Position numbers and translations under genes: made by a program. 64,000 nucleotides of DNA from UBA3839 sp963627995 (GTDB lineage: Bacteria > Bacteroidota > Bacteroidia > Bacteroidales > Bacteroidaceae), in the NCBI GenBank assembly GCA_963627995.1, contig CAVGCV010000011.1, positions 1 to 64,000 on the forward strand, read 5' to 3'. The number at the start of each line of letters is the position of its first letter. The first letter of the stretch is position 1. Under the pieces are notes generated by a model. That model worked only from the letters and a program-made list of their open reading frames with translations. It searched no databases and was not told where the DNA came from. Shown in pieces: positions 1-8,119 of this stretch.

Positions 1-47
1 TTCTTCCATTAAGGCATAAATGACGCTCTAAACGGCACCCTTTTTCA

Positions 48-167
48 GTGCCCTCCATCCCCCACTTCATCCTGCTCGACCCCCTCGGGCGCATCGTCAG
101 CGCCAGCATGACGCGCCCCTCGTCGGCCGACACCGAGCGCATCCTGAACAGCCTGCAAGGGCTATAA
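48..167 (+). pseudogene. C-terminal remnant of a thioredoxin-like (TlpA/AhpC-type) protein
   Basis: The frame reads VPSIPHFILLDPLGRIVSAS and continues about 19 more residues to a TAA. The pattern 'P.FILLD..GRIV.A' followed by a short helix is typical of the last part of TlpA-like thioredoxin folds in Bacteroidetes. The same frame is closed by a TGA at 21-23 and the other two frames are also closed just upstream, so the N-terminal domain with the CxxC motif is missing. It is therefore read as a broken gene end rather than a gene cut by the window edge. A frameshift just upstream is an alternative that the visible 47 bases cannot exclude. Confidence 0.5.
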
Positions 168-212
168 AAGAGACCCAATCCATTTTATTCACTCACCAAA
201 ACACAAAGAAGT

Positions 213-1574
213 ATGAAGAAACTTGTTTCAATGCTCCTGCTGCTGTGCACGGCCGTGGCGTTCACAGCGTGCTCGTCGGACGACAATCCCGTCATCCCCG
301 TCAGCAACGTCGTCATGCCGGCAACGGCCAAGATTGGCAGCGAGGTAACCATCCAGGGCAGCGGCTTCTCCGTATCGGGACTGTCGCTGCAAGTGCTTGA
401 CGCGGCCGGAACAGCCAGCGTGTGGAACGCGGCGTTCAGCGCGTCGGGCGTGACGTTCAAGGTTCCCTATTCCACCGCCGAGGGCGTGGCCCATGTCACG
501 CTCGTACAGAGCAGCGGCCTGACATGGCCGCTCGGCGACATCACCTTCACTCCCGCCGACAACCCCATCGCCTCGCTCGCCCTGCCCGAAACGGTGGTCC
601 CCAAGAAGACGGCAACCATCGCCGGCATCGGCTTTGAGCAGGACGACGTCATCGGCTTCACGCCTGTGGAGGGCGCTGAAAGGACGAATGCGGAGAGCGC
701 GGCGCCCACGGCCGAGGGCCTTTCCTTCATGGTGCCCGACCTGACGGAGGGCGCGTACACCGTGACCCTCTCGCGCGGCACCCAGACGTGGACGCTGGGC
801 ACGGTGGCGGTCGCTTGCGAGAAGCTCGTCGAGTCGATGAAGATCAACAGCATGTTCGTCATGCAGCTGTTTGCAATGGCTGGACAAATGGTGACGGATG
901 GGGCGACCTTCAACTTCGCCTACAACGACGACGGCACGCTGAGCGCCATCAGCAGCGTTCCTGAGCTGCTGAAGTGGGAGTTCGCGTACGACGGCAACGA
1001 GGTGACGACCACCAGCCCGTTCACCGACAAGATGCTGAAGTTCGAGATGCAGGACGGAAAGGTCGTTAAGTCCACGGCTGCCGCCGGTGAGGACGAGCAC
1101 GACGAGTTCAACTATTGGGCCTACGATGCCGACAACCGCCTGACGGCCATCACCAACCAGGACGAGACGGGCAAGTGGTACAGGGGCAACGACCTGAAGT
1201 CCGTGGTCTGGGCCGACGGCAGCGTGGCCAAGTACGACCTGGGCGGCGAGAAGACCTTCACGTTCGGCGGAAACCTTGCCGCCGTGCCCAACACCATCGA
1301 CCCCGTCTACCTCGTCGACATCTTCAACTACCTCTACACCTGCGAGGACGCGGCGCTCGGCATGCTGCTGAGCCACAAGGCCAAGACCTCAGCCCGCGTC
1401 CCGACGAAGATGACCGTGCAGGACTACAGCGACGACTTCATGACGCTGGTCGACAAGGAGGTCGAGCTCAACACGACGTTTGTCGGCAACGTGCTGACGA
1501 TGGACGCCTCTGCCGTGAACACCTACACGGGCTTCTATGGCAGCCAGGTTGTCGTGACCTACAAGAACAAGTAA
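213..1574 (+). CDS. Secreted lipoprotein with IPT/TIG-like domains
   Basis: The 453-residue product starts with a lipoprotein signal peptide (MKKLVSMLLLLCTAVAFTAC, lipobox ending at Cys20) followed by SSDD, as in surface-exposed Bacteroidetes lipoproteins. Residues about 30-105 and 110-195 look like two IPT/TIG beta-sandwich repeats (patterns such as 'P..AKIGSEVTIQGSGF' and 'VVPKKTATIAGIGF'). The remainder, about 200-453, has short repeats resembling 'F.YN.DGTL..I' and 'Y.YDADNRLT.I', seen in proteins built of YD/RHS-like strands. No catalytic motif is visible. Such proteins often bind glycans or act as cell-surface scaffolds, but nothing here names a ligand. It stands alone: a hairpin terminator follows and a repeat array separates it from the next gene. 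Confidence 0.7.
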   Translation: MKKLVSMLLLLCTAVAFTACSSDDNPVIPVSNVVMPATAKIGSEVTIQGSGFSVSGLSLQVLDAAGTASVWNAAFSASGVTFKVPYSTAEGVAHVTLVQSSGLTWPLGDITFTPADNPIASLALPETVVPKKTATIAGIGFEQDDVIGFTPVEGAERTNAESAAPTAEGLSFMVPDLTEGAYTVTLSRGTQTWTLGTVAVACEKLVESMKINSMFVMQLFAMAGQMVTDGATFNFAYNDDGTLSAISSVPELLKWEFAYDGNEVTTTSPFTDKMLKFEMQDGKVVKSTAAAGEDEHDEFNYWAYDADNRLTAITNQDETGKWYRGNDLKSVVWADGSVAKYDLGGEKTFTFGGNLAAVPNTIDPVYLVDIFNYLYTCEDAALGMLLSHKAKTSARVPTKMTVQDYSDDFMTLVDKEVELNTTFVGNVLTMDASAVNTYTGFYGSQVVVTYKNK

Positions 1575-1601
1575 CGCTTCCGCGAGGCAGCGAACAAGCC
1601 C

Positions 1602-1636
1602 GGGGGGCAGGCCGCCAAGGCCTGCCCCCCGTTTGT
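1602..1636 (+). terminator. GC-rich hairpin after the TIG lipoprotein gene
   Basis: A perfect 12-bp stem (1602-1613 with 1619-1630) encloses a 5-nt loop, followed by a short T-rich stretch. It starts 27 bp after the stop codon and probably ends the lipoprotein transcript. Confidence 0.75.
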
Positions 1637-1668
1637 CGTCGGGCGGACGAAGCTACGTGCCGGAAACC

Positions 1669-1771
1669 TCCGCAGAGAAAAGTCCCGCGCTCCGCGGAGA
1701 AAATATTTTTCGTCCGCGGACGAAAAATATTTTCTCCGCGGACGTTTCAGGGGCTTCTCCGCAGTGTTTTT
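1669..1771. repeat. 22-nt-phased palindrome array, copy 1
   Basis: Five 8-nt boxes start at 1669 (TCCGCAGA), 1691, 1713, 1735 (TCCGCGGA three times) and 1758 (TCCGCAGT), spaced 22, 22, 22 and 23 nt. The two 14-nt spacers around the middle box are exact reverse complements, so 1691-1742 is one perfect 52-nt palindrome. The array ends in a T-run on the + strand. It lies in a 587-bp gap between the TIG lipoprotein and the Tsx-like gene. The rest of that gap (about 1780-2161) holds no gene I can support and no clear TAnnTTTG box; a near match, TATGTTTC, occurs near 2000. Confidence 0.92.
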
Positions 1772-2161
1772 TCCGCCTCGGGGCGGCGTCCGCTCTTCCG
1801 CGCGCCGTGCGCGGGACGACTGCGGTGCCGGGACTGCCCGTCCGCGCCGCGCTCCACGGCGCGCGCCTGCCCGGTGGCCTGGGCGGGAAATGGCTGCCGC
1901 CGCCCCTTTCCGGGAGTCCGCTGCCCTGGCGCTTGTGGAAAACAGCGGCTTTCGACTCTTTTTCGCCTGCAAGGCGGGGCTTAAACCTTAAAATTCTTGT
2001 ATGTTTCAATAATTTGTGTGAATATTGCAGGCGTGTTGTGCATGCGGTGGCTGGAGTTCGCCCCCTTTCGGCGGCTGTCGTAACTCTTGGATACTGCCGG
2101 ATGCGCTTTTTTATTTGAGCCATCCACCCTTTTAATCCTCTAACAAAAAAACGGAGAACCG

Positions 2162-2911
2162 ATGAAAACAAACAAACTGCCCGCGGCGGCATTCCTGACG
2201 GCCCTGCTCTTCCTGTGCGCGCCGAGGGCAAGGGCCCAGGTGAACGCCCAGCTGTTCTACGACTTCGGCGACGACCGCGAGTTCGCGACCCTGACCCTCG
2301 AGATGTTCAAGGCCGACAAGTGGGGCAACACCTATTTCTTCATCGACCACGACTTCAACTACGGCCAGTACGACGGTGGGCCCGACCTCGCGCCGGGCGG
2401 CACCTACACCGAGATTGCCCGCTGCCTGAACTTCTGGCAGGACACGCCGCTCAAGGCGTGGAGCCTGCACGTGGAGTACAACGGCGGCATCACGCGCGCC
2501 TACCCCATCAACTCCGCCTGGCTCTTCGGCGTGGACTGCTTCATGCACAGCCGGGACTTCAGGAACACGCTCAACCTGAAGGCCCTCTACAAGACCATCC
2601 GCAAGCACGACAGCAACGTGCCCGTGCAGCTCACGGCCGTGTGGGCGATGGGCGACTTCCTCGGCGTGAGGGGGCTTACGTTCGACGGGTTTGCCGACTA
2701 CTGGTGGGAGGAGCACGCCTGCGGCGACGGCGGAAAGGCCGAGACGCGGCACACGGTGTTCGTCGCGGAGCCGCAGCTGTGGTACAACGTGGGCCGCCAC
2801 GTCGGCGTGGACAACCTGTCCGTCGGAACGGAAGTCGAGCTCAGCAACAACTTCGGCTCCACGCCGGGCTTCAAGTGCCGTCCCTGCCTTGGCGTGAAGT
2901 GGGACTTCTGA
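2162..2911 (+). CDS. Outer-membrane Tsx-like channel protein (DUF5020-like)
   Basis: The 249-residue product has a signal peptide (about 1-25, ending in RARAQ) and alternating polar/aromatic strands with a terminal Phe (GVKWDF), as expected of an outer-membrane beta-barrel. The pattern 'AQLFYDFGDDREFATLTLEMFKAD' then 'GNTYFFIDHDFNY' resembles the DUF5020 family, which is related to the nucleoside channel Tsx. The next gene, 51 bp downstream on the same strand, is a purine permease, which supports a role in taking up nucleosides or bases across the outer membrane. That role is inferred from context. An ordinary outer-membrane protein of unknown cargo remains possible. Confidence 0.75.
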   Translation: MKTNKLPAAAFLTALLFLCAPRARAQVNAQLFYDFGDDREFATLTLEMFKADKWGNTYFFIDHDFNYGQYDGGPDLAPGGTYTEIARCLNFWQDTPLKAWSLHVEYNGGITRAYPINSAWLFGVDCFMHSRDFRNTLNLKALYKTIRKHDSNVPVQLTAVWAMGDFLGVRGLTFDGFADYWWEEHACGDGGKAETRHTVFVAEPQLWYNVGRHVGVDNLSVGTEVELSNNFGSTPGFKCRPCLGVKWDF

Positions 2912-2961
2912 CGGGCCGGGGCGAACGGAACAAGTAGTTGCAAAACAACAAAGAAATACAA

Positions 2962-4260
2962 ATGTTACAGAAACTTTTCGGATTCGATCCGACGAAGCAC
3001 CGGCTGAAGACGGAAGTGGCGGCCGGCATCACCACCTTCCTCACCATGGCCTACATCCTGGCCGTGAACCCCGACATCTTCAAGACCCTCTCCTCGCAGG
3101 GCATGGACACCAACGCCGTGTTCAGTGCCACGGCGTTCGCCGCCATCGTCGGCACGCTCATCATGGCGCTCTACGCCAAGAAGCCGTTCGGCCTTGCGCC
3201 CGGCATGGGGCTCAACGCGTTCTTCGTCTATACGGTGTGCCTCGCGATGGGCTATCCGTGGCAGTTCGCCCTCACCGCCGTCCTGATTGAGGGCGTGCTG
3301 TTCATCGTCCTCACCGTGACGAAAATCCGCACGCTCATCGTCGATGCCATCCCGGCGACGCTGAAGCGCGCCATCGGCGCGGGCATCGGCCTGTTCATCG
3401 CGTTCATCGGCCTCAAGAACGCGGGCATCGTCGTCGACAACGAGGCGACGCTGGTGAGCATCGGCAAGCTGACCGAGGGCTCGGCGCTGCTCGGCGTCGT
3501 CGGCATTGTGCTGACCAGCGTGCTGGTGGTGAAGAACGTTCCCGGCAGCCTGCTCATCGGCATCCTCGCCACCGCCGCCGTCGGCATACCGATGGGCCTG
3601 ACCCACTTCGACGGCGTGGTCGACACGCCGCCCTCGATAGCCCCCATCTTCTGCAAGTTCGACTTCAGCGGCGTCCTGTCTCTCGACATGCTGGTGGTGG
3701 TGTTCACGTTTCTGTTCATCGACATGTTCGACACGATGGGCACCCTTGTCGGCGTCTGCACCAAGGCCGGCATGATGCAGAAGGACGGCAGGATCCACGG
3801 GCTCGACAGGGCGTTCATGGCCGATGCCGTCGCCACCGTTGCCGGGGCCTGCTTCGGCACGAGCACGACGACCACCTACGTGGAGAGCGCGTCGGGCGTG
3901 GCGCAGGGCGGGCGCACCGGGCTGACGGCGTTCACGACGGCGCTGTGCTTTGCCGTGGCCTTGTTCTTCGCCCCCGTGTTCCTGGCCATCCCGTCGGCCG
4001 CCACCACGCCCGTGCTCGTCATCGTGGGGCTGTTCATGCTCAGCCCCGTCAAGGACATCGACCTCAACGACTACGCCGAGGCGATACCGGCGTTCGTCAC
4101 CATCATCGTCATGCCGCTGGCGTACAGCATCTCCGACGGCATCCTGTGCGGAATGATCAGCTATGTCCTCATCAACGCCTGCTGCGGGCACTTCGGGAAG
4201 CTCAACGCCACGATGTGGGTGCTCGCCGTGTTGTTCGTGATGAAGTATGTGTTCATCTGA
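2962..4260 (+). CDS. NCS2-family purine (guanine/hypoxanthine-type) permease
   Basis: The 432-residue inner-membrane protein begins MLQKLFGFDPTKHRLKTEV, with 'GITTFLTMAYILAVNP' directly after, the hallmark of the PbuG/AdeQ/GhxP branch of the xanthine/uracil permeases. About 12-14 hydrophobic segments follow. The signature 'GTSTTTTYVESASGVAQGGRTGLT' region lies near residue 305 and 'FLFIDMFDTMGTLVGV' near 255. These proteins import purine bases with protons. An in-frame TTG lies 24 bp upstream, but the ATG at 2962 gives the usual N-terminus. It probably forms one transcript with the Tsx-like gene. Confidence 0.92.
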   Translation: MLQKLFGFDPTKHRLKTEVAAGITTFLTMAYILAVNPDIFKTLSSQGMDTNAVFSATAFAAIVGTLIMALYAKKPFGLAPGMGLNAFFVYTVCLAMGYPWQFALTAVLIEGVLFIVLTVTKIRTLIVDAIPATLKRAIGAGIGLFIAFIGLKNAGIVVDNEATLVSIGKLTEGSALLGVVGIVLTSVLVVKNVPGSLLIGILATAAVGIPMGLTHFDGVVDTPPSIAPIFCKFDFSGVLSLDMLVVVFTFLFIDMFDTMGTLVGVCTKAGMMQKDGRIHGLDRAFMADAVATVAGACFGTSTTTTYVESASGVAQGGRTGLTAFTTALCFAVALFFAPVFLAIPSAATTPVLVIVGLFMLSPVKDIDLNDYAEAIPAFVTIIVMPLAYSISDGILCGMISYVLINACCGHFGKLNATMWVLAVLFVMKYVFI

Positions 4261-4368
4261 CGGGCGGCAGGCGCTCCCGCTGCCTCCCTCGCCGCGTCCG
4301 CCCGGCATCCGCGCCGCCCCGGAGGGCGTAAGGGCGCGAGGCGGCGTGCCGGAACCGGCACAAGGAAA

Positions 4369-4402
4369 CGGCGGCCGGCCCTGCGTTGAGGGCTGGCCGC
4401 CG
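4369..4402. terminator. Hairpin between convergent genes
   Basis: A 14-bp stem with one mismatch (4369-4382 with 4389-4402) and a 6-nt loop sits between the converging permease and beta-galactosidase genes. It can serve both strands. The 3' T-runs are weak. Confidence 0.65.
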
Positions 4403-4431
4403 TTGCCGTAGGCGCGTGTCCCGGGGCGTGG

Positions 4432-7400
4432 CTACCTCACGGGCGCGATGACGAAGTCGAACGTGTAGTCCTGGTAGGGCATCTGGTACTCCTTGCGCGG
4501 CCATGCGCCCCACGAGTTCACGCAGCCGATGCCCATCTGCCGCTGGGCGATGTGGACGCTGGTGAACGGACGCTCCACGAGGTCGCCGCTGTGGTGCTGC
4601 TGCTTGTCGTCGCCCGCCGAGAGGTCGTCGGTGAGGTAGGGGAGCGACGAGCATTCCATCGGCGCGGGGCTGCGGAACTCAAGCCCCCTGCCCTGCGCGT
4701 CGGTCACGCGCCACCAGCGCACCTGCGTCTTGTTGCCCGACTCCTGCGGGCGTATGTACGGCCAGTACTGGTCGGCCACCTTCTGCCGGTACACGCCGAG
4801 CGCGGCGAAGTTGTTGCGGTCGATGTAGTTCTCCTGCGGCCCCTTGCCGTAGAACGTGATGTCGCCGAACTGCCGCGGCATCTGCATCTCCATGCCGTAG
4901 CGCATCAGCTGCGGCTTCTGCTCGGCGTTCTCGTCCACGTCGAGCGCCTCGCTCACGGCCACCTTGCCGTCGGGCGCTATCGTGTAGGCCAGCCGCAGCC
5001 TGGCGCCGGCCGCCGGAATCTCGTAGCTCGCGCTCACCGCGTAGCCGCTTCCCTGCCGCTCGTAGCCGAAGTCCCTCAGCTCGATGCGCGGGTTGTGCCA
5101 TGCGCGCAGCTTGCGCTGCATGGACGCGCCGTGGTCGTTGTCCGTCGCCGCGCGCCAGAAGTCGGGGCGCAGCTGGTAGCCCTCCTGCATCATGGGCGCG
5201 CCGTCCACGTCGTAGTGGGCGATGTAGCCCGTGCGGCGGTCGAACGTCACGTCCACGCCGCCGGCCGAGAACTTCACGTAGGCCGTGTGCTCCTCGGCGG
5301 ACACGCCGCCGGAGGCCGCTGCCGCCGTGGCCGCATTGCGCTTCCAGTCGTAGCCGGTCAGCACGAACTGCTCGTGCGCCACCACGTCGCCCTTCTTCAG
5401 GAGCGGCGTGTCGGCGTCAAGCGTGTAGCTGAGGTTGCAGACCACTTCCTTGCCCTCCAACCTCTTGTTCTTCACCGCCTTGGCGATGGCGGCAATCTTC
5501 ACCGTCCGGCGCGCCTGCGGGGCGATGTTCAGCTTGCCCACGTCGATGGTGCCTTCCTCCACCGTCTCGCCCTCGGCCTCGATGGCGTAGCGGAGCGTGA
5601 CGCCCTCGACGGGCACGAAGAAGTTCTCGTTGTAAATCTCCACCGCTCCGCTCCTCCTGTCCCTGAGCGTCGTCCAGATGTTCTGGTAGTAGTACTTCAC
5701 CTCGTAGGCGTGCGGATGCGGCACGCGGTCGGGGTTGATGACCCCGTTGCAGTTGAAGTTGTTGTCGCTGGCCGGGAAGCGCCCGAAGTCGCCGCCGTAG
5801 GCGTAGATTTCCTTGCCCGTCACCTTGCTCTTCGCGCGCAGCCCCTGGTCGATGAAGTCCCAGATGTAGCCGCCCTGGTACTTCGGGTACTTGCGCACCA
5901 GGTCCCAGTACTCCTTGAATCCGCCGATGGAGTTGCCCATGGCGTGGGCGTACTCGCACTGGATGAGCGGGCGCGGGTTGTCGCCCTGCGCGTATTTCTC
6001 GCAGCCCTCGTAGCCGTAGTACATGGGGCAGAAGATGTCGGTCTTGCCGTTCTGCCCGGCCTGCTCGTACTGCACGGGGCGCGAGGGGTCGTAGGCCTTC
6101 ACCCAGTCGTAGGCGTCCTCGAAGTTCCTGCCGTAGCCGGCCTCGTTGCCCAGGCTCCACACGATGATGCAGGGGTGGTTCTTCAGCACGCGCACGTTGT
6201 GCTCGTTGCGCTCGGTGTGCGCGTCGTGGTAGGCCTCGCTCTTCGCGAGCGTCTTCTCCCGGTAGCCCATTCCGTGGCTCTCGATGTTGGCCTCGGCCGT
6301 GACGTAGATGCCGTATTCGTCGCACAGGTCGTACCAGCGCGGGTCGTTGGGGTAGTGGCACGTGCGGTCGGCGTTCACGTTCAGCTGCTTCATCACGCGG
6401 ATGTCCTGCACCATGCGCTCCACGCTCACCACGTAGCCGCCGTCGGGGTCGATCTCGTGGCGGTTCACGCCCTTGATGAGCACGGGCTGCCCGTTCACGA
6501 GCATCTGCCCGCCCTTGATCTCGACCGTGCGGAAGCCCACGTTCTGGCGCACCACGCCCAGCACCTTGTCGCCCTCCCGCAGCGTCACGTAGAGGCGGTA
6601 GAGGTTGGGCGTCTCGGCCGTCCACCGCGCCACGCCGGGCAGCACGCTGTGGTTGAGCGTCACGCCGCTGGCGTCGGCCGGCTGCGACTGCCTCAGCACC
6701 TCCTTGCCCTGCGCGTCCAGCAGCTTGAACTCCACCGTCTTGCCCGCGCCGCCGGCCACCGCCACGTCGGCGGTGAGCGTGCCGTCCCTGTAGCCGTTGG
6801 TCAGCCCCGGCTTGACGAACACGTCCTGGATGTGCGCCTCGGGCCGCGCGTACATATATACCTCGCGCGCGATGCCGCACAGCCGCCAGAAGTCCTGGTC
6901 CTCCAGGTACGAGCCGTCGCACCAGCGCATCACCTGCATGGCCACGAGGTTGTCCTCGCCCGGGCGCAGGTAGCTCGTCACGTCGAACTCGCAGGCCACC
7001 TTCGCGTCCTCGCTGTAGCCCACGTAGCGGCCGTTCACGTACAGCGCCACGTTGCTCGTCGCGCTGCCGATGTGCACCACGACCTGCTGGTCCCGCCAGC
7101 CGGCCGGCACGCGGAACGTGCGGCGGTAGGAGCCCACCCAGTTGTTCAGCTCCTTGACGACGGGCGGGTTCGTCTCCCAGTCGTTGCGCCAAGCGTACTG
7201 GTTGTTCACGTAGATGGCCTCGCCGTAGCCGTTCGTCTCCCAGCATCCGGGCACGGGCATCGCGCCCCACTCCGAGTCGTCGTAGTCCGTGCGGAAGAAG
7301 TCGGCCGGCCGCTCGCTGGCGTTGCGCACGAAGTGGAACTTCCACATGCCCTCCATGCTCAGGTAGCGTTCCGACGCCTCCTTCCGGTTCTGCCGCGCCA

Positions 7401-7554
7401 GCGCCTCGCTCTCGTAGGCGAAGAAGTCCGACACGTTGGTCATGCGGTTTTCCGCGTTCCTGCCCGGGTCGCTCCATATCGGAACGTCCTGCGCCGCCGC
7501 CCTGCCGAGCGACAGGAGGCCCAGCGCGCCCGCCAAAAATAGTTTCATCTTCAT
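4432..7554 (-). CDS. Secreted glycoside hydrolase family 2 beta-galactosidase
   Basis: The 1040-residue product has a signal peptide (MKMKLFLAGALGLLSLGRAA, cleavage near AAAQ) and the full LacZ domain order: jelly-roll sugar-binding domain (about 60-220), Ig-like domain, TIM barrel, second Ig-like domain and a C-terminal beta-sandwich (about 760-1040). The acid/base Glu lies in SLGNEAGYG (E471) and the nucleophile in CEYAHAMGNS (E534), matching E461 and E537 of E. coli LacZ. The signal peptide puts it in the periplasm or at the surface, where it would cleave terminal beta-galactosides from dietary or host glycans. The start at 7554 was chosen because the longer frame begins upstream of the likely transcription start. 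It diverges from the BNR/LamG gene. Confidence 0.93.
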   Translation of the reverse strand: MKMKLFLAGALGLLSLGRAAAQDVPIWSDPGRNAENRMTNVSDFFAYESEALARQNRKEASERYLSMEGMWKFHFVRNASERPADFFRTDYDDSEWGAMPVPGCWETNGYGEAIYVNNQYAWRNDWETNPPVVKELNNWVGSYRRTFRVPAGWRDQQVVVHIGSATSNVALYVNGRYVGYSEDAKVACEFDVTSYLRPGEDNLVAMQVMRWCDGSYLEDQDFWRLCGIAREVYMYARPEAHIQDVFVKPGLTNGYRDGTLTADVAVAGGAGKTVEFKLLDAQGKEVLRQSQPADASGVTLNHSVLPGVARWTAETPNLYRLYVTLREGDKVLGVVRQNVGFRTVEIKGGQMLVNGQPVLIKGVNRHEIDPDGGYVVSVERMVQDIRVMKQLNVNADRTCHYPNDPRWYDLCDEYGIYVTAEANIESHGMGYREKTLAKSEAYHDAHTERNEHNVRVLKNHPCIIVWSLGNEAGYGRNFEDAYDWVKAYDPSRPVQYEQAGQNGKTDIFCPMYYGYEGCEKYAQGDNPRPLIQCEYAHAMGNSIGGFKEYWDLVRKYPKYQGGYIWDFIDQGLRAKSKVTGKEIYAYGGDFGRFPASDNNFNCNGVINPDRVPHPHAYEVKYYYQNIWTTLRDRRSGAVEIYNENFFVPVEGVTLRYAIEAEGETVEEGTIDVGKLNIAPQARRTVKIAAIAKAVKNKRLEGKEVVCNLSYTLDADTPLLKKGDVVAHEQFVLTGYDWKRNAATAAAASGGVSAEEHTAYVKFSAGGVDVTFDRRTGYIAHYDVDGAPMMQEGYQLRPDFWRAATDNDHGASMQRKLRAWHNPRIELRDFGYERQGSGYAVSASYEIPAAGARLRLAYTIAPDGKVAVSEALDVDENAEQKPQLMRYGMEMQMPRQFGDITFYGKGPQENYIDRNNFAALGVYRQKVADQYWPYIRPQESGNKTQVRWWRVTDAQGRGLEFRSPAPMECSSLPYLTDDLSAGDDKQQHHSGDLVERPFTSVHIAQRQMGIGCVNSWGAWPRKEYQMPYQDYTFDFVIAPVR

Positions 7555-7627
7555 GTTGGATAGTTGTTTGGTTAGAGAAGAGTCGTTGTCGCCACGCCGC
7601 GCCGTCCGCCGGCAGCCGTAGTAATTG

Positions 7628-7635
7628 CAAAAATA
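7628..7635 (-). promoter_or_regulatory. -7 box for the GH2 gene
   Basis: On the minus strand this reads TATTTTTG, fitting the Bacteroidetes TAnnTTTG element, and implies a 5' leader of about 65 nt. No well-spaced -33 TTG is obvious. Confidence 0.6.
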
Positions 7636-7722
7636 GGGAAAAGGGGAGACATCCCCGGCCAATTATCGTGATTTAGGCGTCAGGAATTGTTATTTTTAAC
7701 AAAAAAGAGCGCGCCAAAAACG

Positions 7723-7802
7723 TCCGCGGAGAAAATTCCCGGACTCTGCGGAGCGCCGAGCCGCGCTCCGCAGAGGAAATATATTTTCTCCGCGGACGTT
7801 TT
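7723..7802. repeat. 22-nt-phased palindrome array, copy 2
   Basis: Boxes start at 7723 (TCCGCGGA), 7745 (TCTGCGGA), 7767 (TCCGCAGA) and 7789 (TCCGCGGA), exactly 22 nt apart, and both ends carry mirror-image flanks (AAAAACG / CGTTTTTT). It lies in the 565-bp divergent gap between the GH2 and BNR/LamG genes, about 90 bp upstream of the GH2 -7 box and 255 bp upstream of the rightward one. From 7803 to 8051 I see no gene; a stretch near 7840 distantly resembles the flank of copies 3 and 5. Confidence 0.92.
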
Positions 7803-8051
7803 TTGTTTTTTTCGCGAAGTCTTTGGGTTTTCTTTCAAAGTGTTGGTTGTCAAGCGTTTGTGACTTTCGTAGGGGCGGGCGGCTCTTCTTGTCAAAATGA
7901 ACATTACAGGAACTTGAAAAACGTCCGGGCCAGCCGGCGGCCGAGGCACAGAAAGTGAGGACGGGGGATTCAAATCGTGATTTTCCCGTGTCCTGGCGGA
8001 AATCTCCACGCTTTTGGCGGAATCGCGGATGGCGGCGGTCGTTTTTTTCCG

Positions 8052-8059
8052 TAAGTTTG
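8052..8059 (+). promoter_or_regulatory. -7 box for the BNR/LamG gene
   Basis: TAAGTTTG matches TAnnTTTG and lies 60 bp before the start codon. Confidence 0.65.
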
Positions 8060-8119
8060 CAGCGCAATCCCTGCCAGGGGGAACATCCAACCGCATTATC
8101 CAACTAACCAAGACAAGAA

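Noticed and set aside
1669..1771. 22-nt-period arrays as CRISPR arrays
   Set aside because: Repeats are only 8-12 nt and palindromic, spacers are 14 nt or less and are themselves repeated or mirrored, and no cas genes are nearby.
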